Shown here piece by piece: positions 1 through 3,589 of a stretch of DNA of 5,629 nt. A program made the position numbers and the translations under genes. The notes under the pieces are model-generated. The model had not been told where the DNA came from, made no database searches, and worked only from the letters and a program-made list of their open reading frames with translations. Source of the stretch: Campylobacteraceae bacterium (lineage in GTDB: Bacteria; Campylobacterota; Campylobacteria; Campylobacterales; Sulfurovaceae); the NCBI GenBank assembly GCA_027056615.1, contig JALUKJ010000035.1, forward strand, positions 1 to 5,629, in the 5' to 3' direction. The stretch's first letter is position 1. Each line of letters opens with the position of its first letter.

Positions 1-84
1 TGCTAGTCTTCTCTCACCTTTTAAGCCGAGATCAACACCAAGTCTTCGCTCTAGTTTTTCAACTGGACCTCTATATCTTGCCAT
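1..84 (-). CDS. rpsD: 30S ribosomal protein S4, N-terminal part (gene runs off the window)
   Basis: The first 28 codons begin MARYRGPVEKLERRLGVDLG and continue LKGERRLA, the conserved N-terminus of bacterial S4. S4 is a primary 16S rRNA-binding assembly protein of the small subunit and, in several bacteria, the translational repressor of its own operon. The start ATG (84-82) is preceded by an AAAGG ribosome-binding site 8 nt upstream. The gene follows rpsK after 61 nt, a wide gap for this operon, and part of that gap is filled by a palindromic repeat (129-150). The rest of S4 lies beyond position 1, so nothing can be said about its integrity. Confidence 0.95.
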   Translation of the reverse strand, partial: MARYRGPVEKLERRLGVDLGLKGERRLA

Positions 85-128
85 ATTTTATACCTTTAAA
101 TTTGTAAATAATTTAAGATGTGTAAAAT

Positions 129-150
129 GTTCGATAAAATCGAACCTACA
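129..150 (-). repeat. REP-like palindromic element, copy 1, at the rpsK stop codon
   Basis: Read on the minus strand this is TGTAG followed by GTTCGAT-TTT-ATCGAAC, a perfect 7-bp inverted repeat with a 3-nt loop (arms 139-145 and 129-135). An identical 22-bp copy lies at 1105-1126 in the same orientation. A GTAG tetranucleotide directly 5' of a palindrome is the known layout of REP sequences processed by REP-associated tyrosine transposases (RAYTs). Here the TAG of GTAG (148-146) is the rpsK stop codon, so the hairpin begins at the first base after the gene. It would form in the rpsK-rpsD intercistronic mRNA, where it could protect the 3' end or attenuate transcription. No strong T-tract follows, so it is not a convincing terminator. 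The REP assignment is inference from structure. Confidence 0.7.
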
Positions 151-520
151 CTCTTCTCTGCTTAGGAGGACGACAACCATTGTGAGGTAATGGAGTAATA
201 TCTTTTAACCAAGCTACTCTGATACCTTCAGTTGCACCAATTGACTTAACAGCTGTATCTCTACCAGAACCAGGTCCTTGTACTTTGATACCAACTTCTT
301 TAATTCCATGCTCCATTGCTTTTGCCATTGCATCAGCTACAGCTTCTGTTGCTGCAAAAGGAGTTGATTTTTTAGAACCTTTAAATCCTAAAGCACCAGC
401 AGAACTCCATGCAAGAACGTTACCCATTTCGTCAGTAACTGTAATTACTGTATTGTTAAAAGTTGCTGCTACGTAAACAACACCTTTAGCAATATTCTTT
501 TTTGCTTTTTTCTTAGCCAT
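146..520 (-). CDS. rpsK: 30S ribosomal protein S11
   Basis: A full-length S11 of 124 residues, close to the family's usual 125-130. It lies on the platform of the small subunit, contacts the 3' major domain of 16S rRNA and helps form the mRNA exit region. Diagnostic blocks are [16 protein letters not shown] (residues 15-30), [19 protein letters not shown] (39-57), GPGSGRDTA (82-90) and the C-terminal [16 protein letters not shown]. The lysine-rich N-terminus ([13 protein letters not shown]) is normal. A GAAGG ribosome-binding site lies 9 nt before the ATG and directly abuts the rpsM stop codon, so the two genes are co-transcribed and probably translationally coupled. The TAG stop forms part of the palindromic repeat at 129-150, yet the expected C-terminal RRV is intact, so the element has not altered the protein. 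Confidence 0.98.
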   Translation of the reverse strand: MAKKKAKKNIAKGVVYVAATFNNTVITVTDEMGNVLAWSSAGALGFKGSKKSTPFAATEAVADAMAKAMEHGIKEVGIKVQGPGSGRDTAVKSIGATEGIRVAWLKDITPLPHNGCRPPKQRRV

Positions 521-534
521 TTATCATTACCTTC

Positions 535-897
535 TTATGCTGCACCAACAGTTTTTCTTTTACCCTTACGAGTTCTTGCATTTGTCTTAGTTTTTTGACC
601 TCTACATGGAAGACCACGTCTATGTCTAAGTCCTCTATAAGAACCTAAATCCATAAGACCTTTGATATCCATAGTAACTTTCTTTCTAAGATCACCTTCA
701 ACCATGAAATTTGCTTGAATTTCATTACGGATTAAAGCTGCTTGAGCATCTGTTAGTTCATAAACTCTAGTGTTATAGTCAACACCTGTTGCATTAAGAA
801 TTTTTCTTGAAGTATGTAGACCAATACCATAGATATAAGTTAATGCATACTCAATTCTCTTTTTTTTCGGTAAATCAACACCTGATATACGTGCCAT
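535..897 (-). CDS. rpsM: 30S ribosomal protein S13
   Basis: A complete S13 of 120 residues. S13 sits in the head of the small subunit, binds 16S rRNA, contacts the P-site tRNA through its basic C-terminal tail and forms intersubunit bridges with the 50S subunit. The protein opens [20 protein letters not shown], followed by the helix-turn segment [12 protein letters not shown] (residues 23-34). The family signature [28 protein letters not shown] spans about 87-114. The ATG (897-895) has an AAGGA ribosome-binding site 5 nt upstream, lying within the last codons of rpmJ. Only 2 nt separate it from the rpmJ stop and 14 nt from rpsK, so the three genes are tightly packed. Confidence 0.98.
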   Translation of the reverse strand: MARISGVDLPKKKRIEYALTYIYGIGLHTSRKILNATGVDYNTRVYELTDAQAALIRNEIQANFMVEGDLRKKVTMDIKGLMDLGSYRGLRHRRGLPCRGQKTKTNARTRKGKRKTVGAA

Positions 898-899
898 GC

Positions 900-1013
900 T
901 TATCCTTGTCTTTGTTTATGTTTTGGATTTTTGCAGATAATACGAATAATACCTTTTCGTTTAATTATCTTACAATCATCACACATTTTTTTTACTGATG
1001 GTCTAACCTTCAT
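900..1013 (-). CDS. rpmJ: 50S ribosomal protein L36 (zinc-ribbon form)
   Basis: A 37-codon gene translating as [20 protein letters not shown] followed by [17 protein letters not shown], the exact usual length of L36. L36 is the smallest protein of the large subunit and binds 23S rRNA. The four zinc ligands of the C+ form are all present: Cys11, Cys14, Cys27 and His32. The organism is therefore not relying here on the zinc-independent paralogue used under zinc starvation. A strong AGGAGT ribosome-binding site lies at 1024-1019, 5 nt before the ATG. It is followed after 2 nt by rpsM. In most relatives infA precedes this gene; here no infA is found within the next 369 bases, and the next gene upstream points the other way, so rpmJ appears to be the first gene of the transcript. 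Confidence 0.97.
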   Translation of the reverse strand: MKVRPSVKKMCDDCKIIKRKGIIRIICKNPKHKQRQG

Positions 1014-1054
1014 TGGTTACTCCTATGTGTTTTTATGCACTTATTTTTGCGTCT

Positions 1055-1171
1055 ATGGTTGGATGAGATAAAGTCTCTATTTGATTTTCATGTTTGGTTT
1101 TGACGTTCGATAAAATCGAACCTACATATTCCAACCATTTAATTCATTAATAATACTTATTTATCCAACCA
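1055..1171 (-). promoter_or_regulatory. rpmJ operon leader with two mutually exclusive stems
   Basis: In the minus-strand transcript, segment A (TGGTTGGAT, 1171-1163) and segment B (ATGGTTGGA, 1138-1130) are near-identical. Both can pair with a single downstream segment C (ATCCAACCAT, 1064-1055): A with C over 9 bp, or B with C over 9 bp. Only one stem can form at a time, and the REP hairpin (1126-1105) sits between B and C. This geometry is typical of leader RNAs that switch structure, and the operon encodes ribosomal proteins, which often use leader-based feedback. Segment C lies about 30 nt before the ribosome-binding site, so neither stem covers that site directly. The pairing is seen in the sequence; any function is inference. 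Confidence 0.45.
1105..1126 (-). repeat. REP-like palindromic element, copy 2, in the rpmJ leader
   Basis: This is identical over all 22 bases to the copy at 129-150: on the minus strand TGTAG, then GTTCGAT-TTT-ATCGAAC (arms 1121-1115 and 1111-1105). The flanks differ immediately outside the 22 bases, so the unit boundary is clear and the similarity does not come from a larger duplication. It lies 92 nt upstream of the rpmJ start and would be transcribed as part of its leader, nested between two arms of a 9-bp inverted repeat (1055-1063 and 1130-1138). Two exact copies in under 1 kb, both beside ribosomal genes, suggest a family that is numerous in the genome. Confidence 0.7.
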
Positions 1172-1192
1172 ACTCTTATATAATCAGTGCGA

Positions 1193-1198
1193 ATTATA
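1193..1198 (-). promoter_or_regulatory. Candidate promoter (-10) for the rpmJ-rpsM-rpsK-rpsD transcript
   Basis: The minus strand reads a T-rich run leading into a perfect TATAAT at 1198-1193, giving a predicted start near 1186 and a leader of about 170 nt. No recognisable -35 is present, which is usual for the housekeeping sigma factor of Campylobacterota, where a periodic T-rich stretch takes its place. A second AT-rich box close by (1176-1184) reads as TATAAT on the plus strand, so the region may fire in both directions. This is the best candidate, since nothing nearer rpmJ resembles a -10 as well. Confidence 0.45.
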
Positions 1199-1308
1199 TA
1201 AAAATTCTTCACGCAGACTTCTACTAAACCGAGATTTAGGTCGCGAATGTTAACAAAAAGGTTATAAAATGTTGCTTATAAAGTAGCAAAAGTAAAAATA
1301 TTTCAAAA

Positions 1309-1314
1309 TATAAT
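1309..1314 (+). promoter_or_regulatory. Candidate promoter (-10) for the ankyrin-repeat gene
   Basis: A perfect TATAAT follows an A/T-rich stretch and would start transcription near 1321, leaving a leader of about 60 nt before the ATG at 1383. There is no clear -35. A second AT-rich box around 1345-1351 (TATAAAT) is a possible alternative that would give a leader of about 25 nt. Confidence 0.4.
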
Positions 1315-1382
1315 TTCCATTAAGAGACACTATGGCTCTTTTATGCTATAAATAATTAAATCAGATAAAAAAGGTCTTAATT

Positions 1383-1994
1383 ATGGAAGAGCTAATAGAA
1401 GCAATAGAAAATGACAATATTGTTACATTAAAAAAATTATGTAAAGCAGGGATTGACCTTAATCAACCCATAAATGCAGGACTAGAGTATGGGTTAGAAG
1501 ACCCTGACTACATGCCTATTCTATTTTTTGCCATTAGAAAACATACCTCTATTGAGTTTATTGAAGTGCTTTTGGAAAATGGACTAGACTTTCACCAAAC
1601 CGACGAAGATGGACTTAATGCCATTGATATTGCAATTAAATTTAAACGTTTAGATATGGTGAAATACTGTATTGACAAGGGTGTTGATATTAATACTACT
1701 AAACGACCAAGTGGGATTAAACCTATTACACTTGCTGCCTGTTTTAACAATACTGAAATTGTTCAACTGCTTCTTGACAATGGAGCAGAGATTAATTCTG
1801 AAGATAAAATGGGTATGAGTGCCAAAGATTATGCTAAAAAGTTAGGTCAAAAGAAAATGTTGGTCTACCTAGATGAGCGAGGTGCAAAGTTTAATCGTTA
1901 TGCCCAAGATACAAAAGTAGAATCACTTAAAGAGCAAGGAAATATGAAAAATCGTCAAGCCCCAACAGACGATATGGGGTTTGACTCAATTTAG
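1383..1994 (+). CDS. Ankyrin-repeat protein, cytoplasmic
   Basis: A 203-residue protein made almost entirely of about five ankyrin repeats, a scaffold for protein-protein contact with no catalytic activity of its own. Repeats lie at roughly residues 1-28 (degenerate cap), 43-72, 75-105, 109-139 and 142-172. The best-preserved segments are FIEVLLENGLDF, MVKYCIDKGVDIN and EIVQLLLDNGAEIN, each the second helix plus loop of a repeat. The tail (about 173-203) is charged and probably disordered. There is no signal peptide or membrane segment, so it should remain in the cytoplasm. AAGG lies 8 nt before the ATG. The gene is divergent from the ribosomal operon and convergent with the lipoprotein gene, overlapping it by 9 bp, so it is monocistronic. 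Its binding partner cannot be predicted. Confidence 0.9.
   Translation: MEELIEAIENDNIVTLKKLCKAGIDLNQPINAGLEYGLEDPDYMPILFFAIRKHTSIEFIEVLLENGLDFHQTDEDGLNAIDIAIKFKRLDMVKYCIDKGVDINTTKRPSGIKPITLAACFNNTEIVQLLLDNGAEINSEDKMGMSAKDYAKKLGQKKMLVYLDERGAKFNRYAQDTKVESLKEQGNMKNRQAPTDDMGFDSI
1947..1973 (-). terminator. Candidate terminator of the AMIN lipoprotein gene
   Basis: On the minus strand, 12 nt after the lipoprotein stop codon, ATCGTC (1973-1968) can pair with GACGAT (1956-1951) across an 11-nt loop, followed by TTTT (1950-1947). The 6-bp stem is short, so this is a modest call. It lies inside the 3' end of the ankyrin gene. An alternative hairpin using CCCC (1960-1963) and GGGG (1976-1979) overlaps it and would compete. 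Confidence 0.35.
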
Positions 1995-2618
1995 AAGCTT
2001 AATATCAAATGCCAAACGTGCTGGATTTTTAAGGTCAAAAATTCGCACTTTTGCCTCCTGTCGTAACTTGATAGTAAATCTGTAACTATTTTCATTTTTT
2101 TTATGGTCTGAAAATACTATCTGTTTTATTATAGAGTTTGAAGAAAACGAAGGTAGTGATGCTGAAAACTTACTATATCCGTTAAGAGTAACTACAATCT
2201 CATCTCTATTTGCATAATATTTTGCATTATAAGAACCAACAGAAGTTGCTTTGTGAGAACCTTCATAAACATCTAATACTAACCGTATATAGTCATTATG
2301 TTTTCCTACTCTAATCTTATGAACATCTAAACCAGTTGAAGTTACCTCTTGACTCTCAAAAGTATCAGTATCTCCACTGTTTTCAACATACTCTTCATCC
2401 TCATCTACATATGCCTCATCTGGCACAGGGTCGGCAATAAGAGAGTCATCATTAAGTTCTTTGTCATCAAGAACTAAATCATCTATATCTTTGGGAATAT
2501 CTCCACTTCTATCAGTTAGTACAACTTTTTTACGTGTTGTATTTTTGTCATATTTTGTTCCCGTTTCACACGCTGTAAAAAGAGATAGTATCATTAAAAA
2601 TAGAATTGTTGTTTTCAT
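1986..2618 (-). CDS. AMIN-domain lipoprotein
   Basis: A 210-residue secreted lipoprotein. Residues 1-16 form a hydrophobic signal peptide ending LSLFTA before Cys17, a usable but non-canonical lipobox (Phe at -3). Glu at +2 does not predict inner-membrane retention. Residues 36-90 form a highly acidic, low-complexity linker. Residues 97-208 resemble an AMIN domain, a beta-sandwich that targets envelope proteins such as AmiC amidases and PilQ secretins to peptidoglycan: IRVGKHNDYIRLVLDV (102-117) near the start and NPARLAFDI (198-206) at the end. No amidase or other catalytic domain follows, so it is probably an adaptor or anchoring factor at the cell wall. AAGGA lies 5 nt before the ATG. The histidine kinase gene lies 84 nt upstream on the same strand with no terminator between, so co-transcription is possible. 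Confidence 0.8.
   Translation of the reverse strand: MKTTILFLMILSLFTACETGTKYDKNTTRKKVVLTDRSGDIPKDIDDLVLDDKELNDDSLIADPVPDEAYVDEDEEYVENSGDTDTFESQEVTSTGLDVHKIRVGKHNDYIRLVLDVYEGSHKATSVGSYNAKYYANRDEIVVTLNGYSKFSASLPSFSSNSIIKQIVFSDHKKNENSYRFTIKLRQEAKVRIFDLKNPARLAFDIKLLN
2018..2052 (+). terminator. Candidate terminator of the ankyrin-repeat gene
   Basis: Starting 23 nt after the ankyrin stop codon, GTGC plus GATTTTT (2018-2030, with a TG bulge) pairs with AAAAAT plus CGCAC (2037-2048, with one bulged T). This makes about 11 base pairs around a 6-nt loop (AAGGTC), followed directly by TTTT at 2049-2052. This is a typical factor-independent layout. It lies within the C-terminal coding region of the convergent lipoprotein gene. 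Confidence 0.45.
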
Positions 2619-2702
2619 AATTATCCTTAAGATTATAATAACCTAATGATATGATGAAAACTTATATAAACAACTTAAATAACAATTTAGCATAGAACAT
2701 TT

Positions 2703-3503
2703 TTAAACAATAATAGTTTTTAAATCCAATTTCACCAATGTACCAACCCCTTTTTTAGACTCTATATCTATCTTTATCTTCTCATCAATACAATAGGCTT
2801 GAACCAATGCCAAACCTATACCTTTACCTTGACTACTATTATCGAGCTGAAAATAGCGTTCATAAATCATTAATAACTCTACCTCATCCATACCTACTCC
2901 TCTATCTTCTATTAACAAAATATTGTTCTCTAATCGAACAGTAATTAGACTCTCTTTTTGTGAATATTTCATAGCATTAGTCAAAATATTATCTAACATC
3001 TTCTCAAAACCAATCTTATCAACTACAATAAAACATGGCTCTAACAATAACTCAAAAGGATTTCTATTAAGCTGTTTCATTATGCTTACTCTCTCTTTAA
3101 CCAAAGCTACTACATCAACCTCTTCTCGCTCAATAGTTTTTATCTCTTTTTTAATACTATAGTGAAGCTCATTATACAAACGCTCCAAACGTTTTGAGGC
3201 ATCTTCAATTCTATTTAAACGCTTTAGTAATTTTTCGTTGTCTTTAACCTGCTTTCTAATCAGTGAGACATTTGATTGAATTGTAGAGATAGGAATATTT
3301 AGCTCATGAATAATCTCTTTAGTTAAGTGTAAAAGGTTCTCATCTATCTCATAATTTTTTTTAAGTAGATTAGAGTTCAATATAAATAGAATGAGTAAAA
3401 CAGATACCACAGGTAGTACAACAACCATATTTCTATAGAAGAGTCCATAAAAAATCATAACAAAGAGCAATATATAGAGTAAAATAAATTGATAATTTTT
3501 CAT
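2703..3503 (-). CDS. Short sensor histidine kinase with intramembrane-type input
   Basis: A 266-residue two-component kinase of the inner membrane. Two hydrophobic helices (about residues 5-22 and 27-44) are joined by only a few residues, so there is no periplasmic sensor domain. There is no HAMP or PAS domain either. The dimerisation helix follows directly, with the H-box IIHELNIPIS and phospho-acceptor His66. The ATPase domain shows an N-box (DNILTNAMKYS, 171-181), a G1 box (EDRGVGMD, 199-206), an F-like segment (YERYFQ, 214-219) and a G2 box (GKGIGLALV, 226-234), so it should be active. No response regulator adjoins it. The divergent neighbour is a copper-type TonB receptor. The ATG lacks a Shine-Dalgarno sequence (TTTTTT directly precedes it), and no better in-frame start exists before the stop codon at 3540-3542. 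Confidence 0.93.
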   Translation of the reverse strand: MKNYQFILLYILLFVMIFYGLFYRNMVVVLPVVSVLLILFILNSNLLKKNYEIDENLLHLTKEIIHELNIPISTIQSNVSLIRKQVKDNEKLLKRLNRIEDASKRLERLYNELHYSIKKEIKTIEREEVDVVALVKERVSIMKQLNRNPFELLLEPCFIVVDKIGFEKMLDNILTNAMKYSQKESLITVRLENNILLIEDRGVGMDEVELLMIYERYFQLDNSSQGKGIGLALVQAYCIDEKIKIDIESKKGVGTLVKLDLKTIIV

Positions 3504-3528
3504 AAAAAAGATAATAGCTATGATTTGT

Positions 3529-3548
3529 TTAACACTAAATTAACACTA
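3529..3548. promoter_or_regulatory. Tandem direct repeat, probable response-regulator operator
   Basis: TTAACACTA occurs at 3529-3537 and again, perfectly, at 3540-3548, with a centre-to-centre spacing of 11 bp, one helical turn. OmpR/PhoB-family regulators bind as head-to-tail dimers to exactly this layout. The repeats lie midway between the histidine kinase (-) and the TonB receptor (+). The second repeat overlaps the likely -35 of the receptor promoter and lies just downstream of the likely kinase start site. One bound regulator could therefore act on both genes. The repeat is seen; its role is inferred. Confidence 0.6.
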
Positions 3549-3569
3549 CTCCTCTATTATATAGATAAT
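3540..3569 (+). promoter_or_regulatory. Candidate promoter of the TonB-dependent receptor
   Basis: TTAACA (3540-3545, one mismatch from TTGACA) and GATAAT (3564-3569, one mismatch from TATAAT) are 18 nt apart, predicting a start near 3576 and a leader of about 14 nt, just enough for the ribosome-binding site AAGGAG (3576-3581). The -35 is part of the second operator repeat, so a bound regulator would either touch or block RNA polymerase. Confidence 0.4.
3556..3561 (-). promoter_or_regulatory. Candidate promoter (-10) of the histidine kinase
   Basis: A perfect TATAAT on the minus strand (3561-3556) predicts a start near 3549 and a leader of about 45 nt. It overlaps the receptor promoter region on the other strand, so the two promoters may compete. 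The tandem repeats at 3529-3548 fall just downstream of this start, a position that would usually repress. Confidence 0.4.
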
Positions 3570-3589
3570 ATTGAAAAGGAGTTATTTTT

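Larger units (their letters stand above)
1014..1382. other. Gene-free divergent intergenic region (369 bp)
   Basis: No credible coding sequence is present on either strand, and I see no tRNA or infA remnant. From left to right it holds the rpmJ ribosome-binding site (1019-1024), one arm of a competing stem pair (1055-1064), the second REP-like copy (1105-1126), two opposite arms (1130-1138 and 1163-1171), an AT-rich stretch with back-to-back -10 elements (about 1176-1200), a small 5-bp hairpin (1224-1239), and the probable ankyrin-gene promoter (1309-1314) with its leader. A further short inverted repeat (GTG and GAATT at 1187-1195 against AATTC and CAC at 1203-1212) surrounds the minus-strand -10 element. 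Confidence 0.7.

Noticed and set aside
129..145. REP hairpin as a factor-independent terminator after rpsK
   Set aside because: On the minus strand it is followed by ATTTTACAC rather than a solid T-run, and rpsD downstream needs the transcript.
285..476. Open frame on the plus strand across rpsK
   Set aside because: It is fully antisense to a certain ribosomal protein gene, has no ribosome-binding site and resembles no protein family.
807..998. Open frame on the plus strand across rpsM and rpmJ
   Set aside because: It is antisense to two certain ribosomal genes; its Phe/Ser-rich translation is a by-product of their codon use.
129..1126. The two 22-bp repeats as a minimal CRISPR or as IS terminal repeats
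   Set aside because: They are about 950 bp apart, in the same orientation, with essential ribosomal genes between them and no transposase or spacers.
2632..2637. TATAAT on the minus strand just before the lipoprotein gene
   Set aside because: Transcription would begin inside the ribosome-binding site (2628-2624), leaving no usable leader; a chance match in AT-rich DNA is likelier.
2461..2646. Open frame on the plus strand over the start of the lipoprotein gene
   Set aside because: It is antisense to the signal peptide and acidic linker, with no start signals.
2923..3162. Open frame on the plus strand inside the histidine kinase gene
   Set aside because: It is antisense to the conserved catalytic domain and has no ribosome-binding site.
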